Below, piece by piece: positions 43,961 through 55,558 of a DNA stretch of 64,000 nt (position 1 is its first letter; each line of letters starts with the position of its first letter). The notes under the pieces were generated by a model. The model was not told where the DNA came from. It worked only from the letters and a program-made list of their open reading frames with translations, and did no database searches. Origin of the DNA: Zygnema cylindricum. Its lineage: Eukaryota; Streptophyta; Zygnematophyceae; Zygnematales; Zygnemataceae. The translations under genes and the position numbers were made by a program. The stretch is from the NCBI GenBank assembly GCA_037447655.1, contig JBBHKE010003035.1, positions 1 to 64,000 on the forward strand, in the 5' to 3' direction.

Positions 43961-46900
43961 TATGATGATGAAAGAAAATGAAAATGTTGTTGTCAATTCT
44001 GCAAATTCAGTATGTGGGAGTCAAAGTTATAAAGATTGGATAGTTGATTCAGGTGCAACTCATCATGTTTTCAGTGATTTAAGTTTGTTTACAGATTTGA
44101 GAAAGCTTACAGTTCATAAGACTATTACGGTTGATAGTGGACATGTTGTTTCAATAGATACAGTGGGAACTGTCAGATTAGATTTACCTCTTAAAAATAT
44201 GAATGGTAAAGTTGTTGGAAAGAAAGTGAATCTGAACTGTTGAAATTTATGTATTTTTTAGGTCTGTATTGGAAAAATAAATAGAGTAAGTCAGCAAAGG
44301 CAACCTGCTTTTCGCTCAACTCTCTCCGGTCCCCATATTTGTTGCAGTCACTGAAGACCAGAGAGAAAGCTAGAGTTGTCTAAAGAGGATAGGCTAAACA
44401 TCCTATAACAGACGTTAGCTTTAGCCTATAGCTTAGAGTCAACGATGGCATATGTAGTGAATCAATAAGTATTTATAAGTGTACAAGAAGAGAATTCTAA
44501 CAAACTAACAAGTAACCAAAAATTCTACACCAGATTTGAACAATGGTTTATGGGTATATTTGTAGAGGTATGCCTTATCCAATAAGGTGTTGACGAAACG
44601 ATACACGTTACGGGTTTCAAAGATATATAAACGTTAACGCAACAGCTAATTAACGGCAGACTAACGAAAAGGAGCAATTCATGCATGTACGCGAATCTGA
44701 ACCGTGTAAAATATGTTTTGATCGGACGGCCGCCATTGTAGCCGCCACGCGAAGTGAGCTTTTGGCAGCATTTGGAGATAGCGTCACGCGGTGCCACGTG
44801 GTACCACATTATTTGATACCGGAGAAGATGGGAGGAGGAACCATGGTTTCTGATTTCACAGGTGTCACCTTGAAGACCATGTCGTACAATGGTCGTACAA
44901 TAAGTACATCTCCTATTGTAGCTTCTTGTACTATATAGTGTTCCTATTGGACTACGGTTTAGTAGTAGGTAGTCGTGAGTAGGCAGACCAAGACTTAGTG
45001 ATATTTAGGTACCTCTCTCTAAGAGAGCTTGTAACTATAAAGGTCATCTTTGACCAGCCATAACTTAATGCTCGGGTGAGCAAATTTAGTGATTCTTTTT
45101 GCTGCGGACTCAGGGGAGTCCAAAGCTACACAAGGGTGCAGTCGGTCAGAGTCTTTGCGTGCCAAGGTGGCACTTATTCAGTGGGAAAGTCAAAGTGGGG
45201 AATATTGTCCAAAACACATATTCAAGCTTTGCATTTTGTGTTAGAACTGAGCACACAGAAGGTCTTCTCTTCACAGGGGTGAAGGTGTATTAGGGTTCTA
45301 ATTGTCAAAGGATCATTTATTTGGGTTTATATCAACTTGGAGTCGGCACTATCTAGATTAGCTTCTTTTAGATCTGCGAATTCTGTGGGCAATGGAGCCC
45401 ATAGAATTTCATGAACAATACTTTGTATTTCCCTGATGGAGTTGAAAACCTTGTCAGTGTTCCTCAGATACAAAGGATTGGTGGTAGAGTAACCTCGTTT
45501 GAAAATGGAAGAATAGTTTTCCAAGATAAAGAAGGAAATCAATTTGGAGAAAGTTATGTAACTAATTGTATGCAAAGTAAGTTAAAATGGATTAGACAAC
45601 AAAAAAATCAGAGTTCAGTAATTTCAGTCAATGCTGTAAGTTCTGAAAGAGGAGATTTAAGTTTATTGCATCATAGATTTTGTCATACTTCAAAGTCTAA
45701 TATAAAAAAATGATGAAAAGTGGAGCAGTAAGAGGATTAGAGTGTGTTTCCGGAGAGAAAGTTCAAGGTTGTTATGGTTGTAGCAAAGGAAAATAGATTA
45801 GAAAATCTCATCCTGTCAAAGATGTGAAGTATAGAGCTAGTGCTCCACTTGAGCTTGTTCATGTTGACTTATGTGGAGACGTCAAACCATTAAGTCTAGG
45901 AGGATATAAATATATCTTTGTAATTGTGGATGATTATAGTCGAAAGAGTTGGGTGTATTTGTTGAAACATAAGTCAGAAGCGTTTTTTAAGTTTTGAGAA
46001 TTTGTTGTAATGGCTGAGAGAGAAATGGATAGAAAGTTAAAAGTAGTTAGATCAGATAATGGAAAAGAATTTGATGCTTTTAAAAGTTTTTGTCAGAAAA
46101 GAGGGATTAAGCATCAATTTACGGTTGCCTATTCACCACAGTCTAATGGAGTTGCTGAGAGGAAGAATAGGACACTTCAAGAGATGGTTAGAGCTATGTT
46201 GCATAGCACCAAACATAGTGTGAGGTTTTGGGGAGAAGCTGTTCTTACAACAAATTACATTTGTAACACAAGACTAACTTCGGTTTCTAGAGATAAGACA
46301 CCTGATGAATTGTGGAGTGGCAAGATTCCATCAGTTTGACATTTGAGGATTTGGGGATGCCGAGCCATTGTCTACATCGAGAAAAGATATCGAGCCGGAA
46401 AATTCTATCCAAGATCATGGACGGGTATCTTTGTTGGGTGTAGTCAAAATTCAAGTCAATACAAGATTTTTAATCCCGCTACTCTACCGGTTGTCGAATC
46501 GAGGAATGTGGAGTTTCAAGAAGATTTGGCAAAAGCAATGGAGTTCACAAAAGATAAGGAAGAAAGTCAAGATTTTGAGGAAGAGAGCAATTTGGAGGAG
46601 TTCAACATTAATGACGAGAGTGACGAAGAGGAGGATGAAGAAATTCCATTGAAAATGAAGAAATCTATTAAAATTGGTAAGAGATTTGAATCTTCCCAAT
46701 CTGATTCCAAAAGCTTGAAAAGTGAGAATGGAAGTCAAAGCTCTAAGTCTAGTGAAAGATCCCTTAGCAGACAAAGAAGTGAATGTAGCTTGCCATGTGT
46801 AAGGGAGAAGGGTGAAAGAGATGATGTTGTTGAAGAAGAAGTTGTTGTTAGGAGAAGTAATCGAGCGAATAAAGGAAATGCTCCTGAGAGATTAACCGTT

Positions 46901-48519
46901 CATATGAATGCTAAAGATAAATCGGTTAATTTTATTTAAGATGCTAAGTTAAATGACTTTCTTTTATAGCAATTACTGAGTGAGCCTCTGAATAGGGATC
47001 CTAAGTCCTATTCAGAAGCTGTAGCATCAAGTGATTGGAATGAAAAGTGGAAACCAGCTTTTGAGAAAGAACTTAAGTCTATTATTGATAATGGAACTTT
47101 TGTAGAAGTAGTTTTACCAGAAGGAAAGAAAGCTATTGATTGTAAATGGGTATTTAAGACTAAGACTGGTGCATCAGGTGAAATTATTAAGAATAAAGCA
47201 AGATTAGTTGGTAAAGGTTTTCAACAGAAAGAAGGTATAGATTATACAGAAACATATTCACCTGCAGTTAAGTTTGATAGTTTAAGGATGATTATTGCGA
47301 ATGCTGTTGCTAAGAGAATGCATATCCACCAAATGGATGTGGAAACTGTTTTTCTAAATGGAAAATTGGAAGAAGAAGTTTATATGAAGATTCCAAAAGG
47401 AGTTTTGGGCAAACTTGGACATGTGTGGAAGTTGAAGAAGTCCCTTTATGGAGTTAAACAAGCACCAAGGACATAGTACACTCGTCTTCATACGGTACTT
47501 TTGGATTTTGGCTTTGTTCGTACATTTTCGGATTTAGGTGTTTATATGAAAGGAGAAGGAGTTAATCAAATTATATTTAGAGTGTATATTGATGATTTTA
47601 TTTTGATTTCACACAGTCTTGAAAGGATTCATGAATTGAATTTTTTTCTCAGTAAATTCTTCAAAGCTATAGATTTAGGAGAAACTAAGTATATTCTTGG
47701 TATTGAGGTGATTAGAGATGAGTTTGGTTCTTTGAAACTTAGTCAGGAACAATATTGTAAGGAAGTCTTAGCTAGATTCTCTATGTTGAATGTTAAGTCT
47801 TTGAGTACACCTTTGGATCCTAGATTCAGTTGAGTAAAGTAGAAAGTGAGCCAACAATTGATGTACCTTATAGAGAAGCAGTTGGTTGTTTGATGTACCT
47901 TAGTGTTGGAACTAGACCAGATATTTCAGCTGCTATTAGTATTGTGAGTAAGTATTGTCAAGCACCTAAGAAGTGTCATTGGGAGAGTGTTAAAATGAAC
48001 TTTAGATATTTGGTTGGAACCTTAAGTTATGGTTTAGTTTATAAGGTGGATTCAGAGTTAGATTGTTTTGGATATTGCGATTCCTATTGGGGTGGAGACT
48101 TCGACACGGGAAAGTCAACATCCGGTTACGCTTTCGTTTTATGTGGAGGTGCGATTTTTTGGAGTTCGAGACTTCAACCTACGGTGGCCTTGAGTTTGAC
48201 AGAGGCCGAACATATGGTGGCTTGTCATGCTGCCAAAGCTTCAATTTGGTTAAGAGAAATGTTAAGTGAGTTGGGAATTATCATTAACTGTATCAAGTTA
48301 TTTTTAGAGAGTATGTCTAGCATTGCATTGGCTAAGAATCCAATATTTCGTAAGAGGACTAAACACATTAGGATTCAGTGGCATTTTGTGAGAGATTTAG
48401 TAAATGTTGGTGAGATTGAGTTCGTTATTGTGCCAACGGGTGAAGAAGCACCTGACATGTTAACTAAAGGTGCTATGTATGATGTCTTTGTGAGAGGAAG
48501 GCCTAAGTTAGGATTCTGA
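43961..48519 (+). pseudogene. Copia-C pol, interrupted
   Basis: Protease DSGATHHVF lies near 44045. The frame is cut at 44237 by the solo LTR and resumes at 45412 (NTLYFPDGVENLV), in phase once one TGAAC is removed. Integrase carries VDDYSRKSW, SDNGKEF and NGVAERKNR. RT has YIDD at 47585-47596 and RNase H has TEAEHMVACH. Stops or shifts occur near 45711, 45795, 46000, 46337, 46938 and 47476 (a TAG in the RT thumb). The C-terminus RGRPKLGF and its stop are preserved. Confidence 0.85.
44238..45411 (+). mobile_element. Solo LTR-B in Copia-C
   Basis: This 1174-bp unit runs from TGTTGAAATTTATG to ATAGAATTTCA and is flanked by TGAAC on both sides (44233-44237, 45412-45416). Only LTR sequence is present, consistent with LTR-LTR recombination after insertion. 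It defines the true ends of the B LTR family. Confidence 0.9.
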
Positions 48520-48599
48520 ATCAGCCTCTATCTCCACCCTCTCGTTCCCTCTCCCTCTCCCTCTTCCTTAACGTTGAGGGTTTTAGTCTTCGGCCTTCA

Positions 48600-49503
48600 A
48601 CTGTGAGGGCTTGTTATATTCCATCTTTCTCGTCATCTTCATACCTCTTATTTCCCCACGTATTTCCTAATTTACGGATTTGAATGTAAAAATCAGAGAT
48701 TTTTAAAAGCAATCACACTTATGGCTTCTGGCTCGATTCTATCCCTTTCTCAACCACAAAAAGAAATGCCTTTTATTTTTCTCCTTCTTCCCCGCAACTC
48801 CCCAAAGAACTTGACTTGAACGAGGCTATCGCGTACTTCATTGTCGGCTTCTTCATCGTGAACACCATGTTTCTCGCCACCTCTCTCTTGGCTCCGGTTG
48901 TCATTCTTCTCGTGTTCGCGCTTCTGGAGGCCACTCTTCTCTGCCTTTTCATTGGCTTCTTCAAAGACCAGGCGCACGGAAAAGTTTGAACTTTCACTAT
49001 GGATGGCGGAACTTTTGAGCATATCACGGCACTCGCAGGTCAGTGTATTTCAGGATTTTTTATTTGAAGTTCTTTCAGTATTATTATGGAACTGAAAAGT
49101 ATCTCTCTTTTTACTTCTATTCCGTTGAGGTTGGCTTTTGGTATTTGTAGCACTCACGTATTATTTTTCTCGAAGAGGAATGAAATCTTGAGTTTTATTG
49201 GGTCTCTCTCGCTCTCTCTCTCTCTCTCTCTCCCTCTGTCACTCTCCTTGTCTCTCTCTCCCTCGCAGCCCTCTGTGTCTCCCTTTCATTTCTCTCTCTC
49301 TCTGTCTATCCGCTTTCTACTCAACACTCTCACAACAAATTTTGTAGTTGAACCTAACACTTCTTTTCTCCAGTTTATATGCAGCGTGGTATGTGTCCTT
49401 CGCAGTTTTGTTCAACGAAATTGCCCAAAAGCTAGTGATTCCCTTCGGAGCCACTCTTCTCACCTTCCCTGCCGCTGCCCCCTCAGGCAACGAGGACGTC
49501 TAA
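48600..49503 (+). pseudogene. AceTr (GPR1/FUN34/YaaH) pseudogene copy
   Basis: This partial duplicate of the gene at 61347-62674 contains the end of intron 1, exon 2 (48798-49038, 241 bp, same size as the intact exon), intron 2 and exon 3 (49385-49503, 119 bp, same size). Exon 1 is missing, with Copia-C lying in its place. The intron 1 acceptor reads CCGCAA instead of CCGCAG. An in-frame TGA (48987-48989) in exon 2 replaces Ala-Gly codons, and several missense changes are present (for example APVV for APVA). The TAA at 49501-49503 is retained. It cannot encode a transporter. Confidence 0.92.
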
Positions 49504-49508
49504 AAAGA

Positions 49509-50080
49509 TGAAAGGATCGATAAAAAACTCTGAGTTCACTAATAAACACTTATAGCAGCAGAAGCATTCACAATATAAAACATTACATCAACATTGAAAA
49601 GACATTTCGGAAATTTTTCATATTAATAAAAATCTGAAATTACAAATTTTGCTCTTGTATCTCCTTGTCTCTATTCCTCCTTGTGTTCCTTGCTTGATTG
49701 ATTAACACACAGTCATGGTGTCCCTTAAATACAATACCAGCCATGGTGTGACACGTGTGAGCGTGCGTCGCCAAGAAGCCTCCAGATGCCACCTGTCCGC
49801 AGATTAGACTAGAACACTCTAATTTTCACTAAGGGCTGAAACATAGCCAAACGACAAGCTAAGACGAAAGTACTAGACAAAGCTAGAAGTACTATCGTAC
49901 TATATTAGACGTACGACAATCTAGACGCGAAACGAAACAACAAATATATTTCGCGAAACAACTAAAACTTTATCTAAATGCACGTAACTGTACTTTCGGT
50001 ACATTCTAGAAAGTACAGTTTTTCTTTCGCGAAATCAAACTGATTCCGCATGCGTACGATTCTTTCAATGAATCGTAAAA
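49509..50080 (-). repeat. 3' LTR of Copia-E
   Basis: Left to right it starts TGAAAGGATCGATAAAAAAC and ends CGTAAAA next to the polypurine tract. The partner LTR has CGTAACA at the same place, so a terminal C to A change is likely. An internal 'aaatatatttcgcgaaac' unit is single here but doubled in the partner LTR. Confidence 0.88.
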
Positions 50081-53000
50081 TTCCCCCTCTTCATTGAAGA
50101 ATCGTCACAACAGCCTTAATTTAGGTCTTCCTTTTAAAAGCACATCAAACCTCGCCGCCTTAGTAAACATATCGGCAGCTTCCTCAAGTGTCGATACACC
50201 ACTTCTTTTGCCACTACCAAATCTCGTACGAAATGCCATTGAATCGGTATATATTTAGTGCTCTTGTGAAATACGAGATTTTTCACAAGTGCCATCGAAC
50301 TCATACTATCCGTAAAAAATTTTAGGCATCCAATCGAAAACCCAAGTTCGCCTAATATTTCTTTTATCCACATAGATGCTTTGTTTGCGTGGCACGCCGC
50401 CATATACTCGGCCTCCGTTGAACTTAGTGCCACGATTGGTTGCAAACGCAAACTCCACGAAATCGCCACTCCACCAAACACAAACGCATATCCGGACGTT
50501 GATTTTCCCGAATCGAAATCTCCGCCCTAATCGGCGTCGCAATATCCGACGCATTGCAGCGATTCTCTTTTAGATTTGAATATAAGACCGATATCCATAG
50601 TACCCTCCATTATCGAAATATACGCTTGACAACTTCCCAATGTGATTTTTTTTGGCGCTTGGCAATATCGACTTACAATTGAAACGACGGCCGAAATATC
50701 GGGCCGCGTACCAACACTTAGGTACATTAAAATTCCAATCGCTTCGCGATACGGTACGTCTACCGTCGCTTCTTCTTCGGACTTTCACAATTGACTTTCG
50801 CGTCCATAGGCGTCGAAATTGGTTTTGCATCAAGCATGGAAAATTGCGTTAATACTTCCTTACAATATTGTGCTTGACTTAACTTTATATCCCCTTAATC
50901 ATTACGAATCACTTCAATTCCCAAAACATATTTTACTTTGCCAAGATCTGTGACTTTGAAATGTTGTCTTAAGTACGCTTTCAATTCGCGTATACGTTCC
51001 AAAACTATCCGACGTCATCAAGAAATCATCGACGTAAACCGAAAATATAATTTGATCCATTCCTTGTCCTTTCACGTACACTCCAGAATCCGAAATCGTA
51101 CATGTGAAACCAAAGTCCAAAAGAACTTTGTGTAGGCGTAAATACCAAGTGCGAGGCGCCTGCTTCAACCCGTAGAGCGATTTGCGAAGACGCCATACCA
51201 TTCCTTCTCGTGAGGTCACACCTTCAAGTATCTTCATGTAAACCTCTTCTTCCAACTCTCCATTCAAAAACGTGGTCTCCAGGTCCATTTGATGAACGCG
51301 TTTCTTTTTTGCAGCGGCAATCGCCATAATCATCCTTAAAGAGTCGAATTTCACAACGGGAGCATATGTCTCCGTGTAATCTACCACCTCTCTTTGTTGA
51401 AATTCTTTGCATACAAGTCTCGCCTTATATTTTACTACTTCACCCGATGCACCAGTTTTAGTTTTAAAGACCCATTTCGCGTCAATCGCTTTCTTTCCTT
51501 CCGGTAATTTTACTTCCTCAAATGTCCGATTTTCCACAATTGACTTATACTCCTCCCATGCCGGCTTCCACTTCGTTTCCCAATCACACGAGTTTCTCGC
51601 CTCCGCGTATGATTGAGGATCGCCGGCCAAATTCTCGCACATTAATTGTTATAAAAGGAATTCCGTCTCCTTCGCATCGGAGACGAAATAATGGGAATTA
51701 GAATTTTCTCCACCAATTTTGTCATAAGAAAGCCGATTTTGTTTCTTTCCTCTATTCTCTCGAGTACTCCGCCTAAGTGCCGAAACTTGCCCCACAATTT
51801 GTTCCTCCTCGTTCACATTTGGCAAACTCGAATTTGAGCTTGAAGATTTTTGACTTTCCGTCGACATTTTGAAATTTCAGCTTACATTACTCCGAACATC
51901 AATGTCAACGTCCAATTTCTCCGAACGCGAATCAACATTTGATTTTCCCTTCTTGATGTTGACAACGGATTCTGGCTCCTCATCTGAATCCGAATCCTCA
52001 ATGTTCGAGAAATTGGCAACATCGTCTACCTCATAAAAATCAAGATTCTTCTTCAATTCTGCCGATTTCTCAATAACCGATTTTAAGTTTTCATGAAAAT
52101 TAACATTTCGGGATTCTTCCACAATACGACAAACCGGATCGAATACATGATAAAGATTTCTTTTTGTACTATAGCCCACGAAAATTCCAAGCCAACTTCT
52201 CGCCGCAAATTTCCCTTTCCTTTTCACTTGATCCACATACAACCGTAGCGCGACATCCCCAAATTCGGAGATGATGGAGAGCCGGTTTTTGCCCATAAAG
52301 TAATTCGAATGGTGTTTTATCACCGGAAACCGAAGTAAGTCTCCAATTACAAATGTAATTGGCCGTGAGGATAGCATCTCCCCATAATGAGATACTTTGA
52401 CCGGCCGAATGCACCACCGCCCTCACCATTTCTTGTAAGGTCATATTCTTCCTTTCGGAAACTCCATTCGATTCCCGAGAATAAGGTGAAGTGGATTGTT
52501 GGGTAATTCCTTTCTCCTTACAATACCTCTCGAATGCGATAAATTCGCCTCCATTATCCGAACGAATGGCTTTTAATTTCCGTTCGCATTGTCTTTCAGC
52601 AAATGCATGCCACTCAATAAAAGTTTCAAGAACATCCGATTTCCTCTTCAATAAACGGACCCACAAAAATCTCGAATAATCATCAACGATGACCATAATA
52701 TATTGATTTCCTCTTAGCCCTCCGGCTTAATTTGTCCGCATAAATCGACGTGGACAAGCTCCAAAGGATGTTGAGCCTGAAATTTCACATCCTTAGTTGG
52801 ATGTGGTTTCCGTATTTGTCGTCATTAGCTACATCCATCGCAACCATTTACTTTTTCACCGATAGCAAGATCGAATCCTCTCACATATGTCGTTTTTATC
52901 ATTCTATTCAAATTTCCTTCGGATGTATGACACATCCGATGGTGCCATAACGTTAAATCTCCCTTTATTCCGAGATTTGATTTAGAATGCCCGTGGAAGA

Positions 53001-53110
53001 ATCATTCTTCCTTGGTCGCCTCCATAAAATTCGACTATGCATCGAATTGGTGACTTCGCCTTCGCCGATTAATTTGTCGTCGGCGCGATATATGTGAATC
53101 GCCGAATCAC
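50081..53110 (-). pseudogene. Copia-E pol: integrase, RT, RNase H
   Basis: Minus-strand order is integrase finger (LWHHRMCHTSEGNLNRM, CDGCS then a stop), then the core in 52696-52169 with VDDYSRFLW, SDNGGEF and NGVSERKN. The integrase tail and acidic linker follow in a second frame (to 51877). RT lies at 51642-50914 with KARLVCKEFQQ, KQAPRTWYLRL and YVDD (51025-51036). RNase H follows (STEAEYMAACH; SMSSMALVKN). The last codons shift frame but reach GRPKLRLL and a stop near 50107. Frame breaks near 52700, 52200, 51650 and 50910 prevent a single product. Confidence 0.88.
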
Positions 53111-53112
53111 CT

Positions 53113-53730
53113 CTAGCGACTACGCTCCCCACCGGCTCGCTGAATATGAGGTACACTTAATAGATTCACTGAACCGTCCGGAATATATAGGACGTTCAAT
53201 AAACGTGCTTCCGATATCGTTTCATTTCCAAAGCGGTCCCACGTAGGTAAATTCAATCGAACGGTACCTACGGTACCAACCGTAATCGTTTGTCCATTTG
53301 TGACCGTAATTAGCCTTGGTACGGTAAGTGAACGCATGTCGTCAAAAAGTGTAGCGTCCGTACACATGTGGTGAGACGCTCCCGTGTCAATAATCCATTC
53401 CTTTTCGTGTGCGTCATCGCGTGCGTCACTTAAAGAATCAATATTGAGGTGAAGACAAGTGAACGTTTGTCTACCTTCGCCTCCTTCGTAATTTCCCAAG
53501 TCAACGAAATTTCCATGGCTTCCACCATGACCACGATAGCGTCCACGACCACGACCACTATCACGTCCGCGACCACGTCCCCCAAAACTGCGGCCGCCTC
53601 TTACTCCTCCATTACCAAATTTAGAGTAGCATTGCTGGCTCGTGTGGCCTAATTCCCACAATTGAAGCATTCTCTCTCTTTTTCCGGACACGAAGCCGAA
53701 AAATGACCGGGCCGGTTGCAACGGAAACAC
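53113..53730 (-). pseudogene. Copia-E nucleocapsid tail and protease
   Basis: Two CCHC knuckles are encoded just upstream (CFRCNRPGHFSASC) and at the start (CFNCG.LGHTSQQC). A one-base loss between them near 53651 shifts the frame. An RG-rich tail (GGRGRGRDSGRGRGRYRG) and the protease with DTGASHHM follow, then TVRLNLPTW. The frame shifts again near 53115 before the integrase. Confidence 0.85.
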
Positions 53731-53739
53731 AAGACGTTC

Positions 53740-54910
53740 CTACTATCATTTTGGGCGGACCGAGATCTTAGATTTTCCACCCTTATCAAGCCATTTTCCA
53801 CGACCTCTCGTACCTCCTCGTTTTCCACCCCCCTCTTCCACGGAAATAATGTAAATCCGCGAATTTGGGAGTGGCCACATTCAAGGATCCAACGCCCAAA
53901 GATCCTTTTGAGGAAATGATGCGATTACTCTCCGCCATCTTCAAATAATTCACAATAAATTCGTAGGTTTTATTTTCCCTCGCAAGTAAAATTTCCTTGA
54001 GGTGGATCCATTTATCCGGTAACTCATTCAAAAATCCGCTTACTTTGTCCTCCTCCGTGATCATTCTCCCATTGTTAAGAAGTTGCTCCACAATAATATT
54101 GAATCTCTTCACGGCATCGTCAAAAGATTCGTTGGATTTCATTTTGAATTGCATGAAATTGGAAAAAACATATTGCCCTTTGTTTTGGATTCCCCTCTCA
54201 AATTGGGATTCCAACGCCTTCCAACATCCGTGTGCGGTGCTATGCGTGAGGAAATGATCATGCACGGACACCGAACATGTTTGCATCAATCCGGTGATGG
54301 CCGCAAGATTCTTTCGCTTCCACAAACGACGAGCCTTAGCATCTCCAACCGACATTTTCTCGTCTCCATTGACGACCTTCCAAAGGCCTCTCAAAATAAA
54401 TTGAGCTCGAATATATTTCTTCCACGAAGGGTAATTCAATCCATTGAATACGATTGTCTTTCCGGGCATCTGAAATATTTCCACTCCTCCTTGACAATCT
54501 TCTTCTAAATCGGAATCGTCGTCAATCTTAAATTTCCCCCTCTTATCTTTCACTTTCTTTGCCTCCTCATCACTATCATCGGAATCTCCTCCATCCGGAT
54601 CGGGATCCAGCTCACCGTGAGCTAATTCATCAAACCTCCTATCCACGGCCGAGAACTTCTCATCAATCCGACGCATAATATTCTCCAAATACTCTCGCAT
54701 TTTGATTGTCGAACATCAGCCAGCGACACCTCTATTTTGATCGAACGAATCCGTGGGGAATGATGACTCGAATGCGGCTCCGATAAAACTGAATTATTTC
54801 TCTTCTTTAGGAGGATCCTCGGGAGTCGGCAAATTTTCCCAAAAGTTAGAAACAGGGGTAGCTGAAGAGGAGGGAGTGAAAGGGGACTTCTTTTTGTTCT
54901 TTCCCCCCAT
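53740..54910 (-). pseudogene. Copia-E gag capsid
   Basis: On the minus strand a frame of 304 residues (54700-53786) carries an acidic linker (GGDSDDSDEEAKKVKD) and the capsid signature FNGLNYPSWKKYIRAQFIL. It continues with HSTAHGCWKALESQFERG and FLNELPDKW. The true start is probably the ATG GGG GG codons at about 54910 after the primer site, as in Copia-A (MGGKKKK), with a frame change before 54700. Gag is otherwise the best preserved in the window. Confidence 0.85.
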
Positions 54911-54953
54911 GCATTAACATTAGACAAGGAGATACCACAATAGAGCTCTACCC

Positions 54954-54967
54954 GCTTTGATACCAAA
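54954..54967 (-). other. Primer-binding site of Copia-E
   Basis: The minus strand reads TTTGGTATCAAAGC directly after the LTR. It is close to TGGTATCAGAGC, the complement of the initiator tRNA-Met 3' end used by plant copia elements. Confidence 0.8.
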
Positions 54968-55558
54968 TGAAAGGATCGATAAAAAACTCTGAGCTCACTA
55001 AAAAATACTTATAGCAACAGAAGCATTCAGAATATAAAACATTACATCAACTTTGAAGAGACATTTCGGAACTTCTCATATTAATAAAATCCGAAATTAC
55101 AAATTTTGCTCTTCTATCTCCTTGTCTCTATTCCTCCTTGTGTTCCTTGCTTGATTGATTAACACACAGTCATTGTGTCCCTTAAATACAATACCAGCCA
55201 TGGCGTGACACGTGTGAGCGTGCGCCACCAATAAGCCTCCAGATGCCACCTGTCCGCAGATTAGACTAGAACACTATAATTCTCACTAAGGGCTGAAACA
55301 TAGCAAAACAACAAACTAAGACGAAAGTACTAGACAAAGCTAGAAGTACTATCGTACTATATTAGACATACGACAATCTAGACGCGAAACAAAACAACAA
55401 ATATATTTCGCGAAACAACAAATATATTTCGCGAAACTACTAGAACTTTATCTAAATACACGTAACTGTACTTTCGGTACATTCTAGAAAGTACAATTTT
55501 TCTTTCGCGAAATCAAACTGATTCCGCGTGCGTACGATTCTTTTAATGAATCGTAACA
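54968..55558 (-). repeat. 5' LTR of Copia-E
   Basis: It runs TGAAAGGATCG to CGTAACA left to right, 591 bp. It is about 19 bp longer than its partner, mostly from a local duplication of an aacaaatatatttcgcga unit near 55400. Confidence 0.9.

Larger units (their letters stand above)
43700..48519 (+). mobile_element. Copia-C, truncated, split by a solo LTR
   Basis: It is the same family as Copia-A and Copia-E. Only the tail of gag is present at the left, followed by protease, integrase, RT and RNase H. LTRs are absent on both sides. A solo B-family LTR interrupts the protease/integrase junction. The element ends at the pol stop codon (48517-48519), directly before intron-1-like sequence of the AceTr pseudogene. 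Confidence 0.85.
49509..55558 (-). mobile_element. Copia-E, nearly complete Ty1/copia element
   Basis: Two LTRs (49509-50080 and 54968-55558) flank a 4.9-kb interior with a primer site, gag, protease, integrase, RT, RNase H and polypurine tract (AGAGGGGGAA on the minus strand). The target duplication AAAGA is exact (49504-49508, 55559-55563). The LTRs look highly similar, and coding damage is limited to a handful of shifts and stops, so this is the youngest element in the window. It sits immediately after the stop codon of the AceTr pseudogene, in opposite orientation. Confidence 0.92.
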
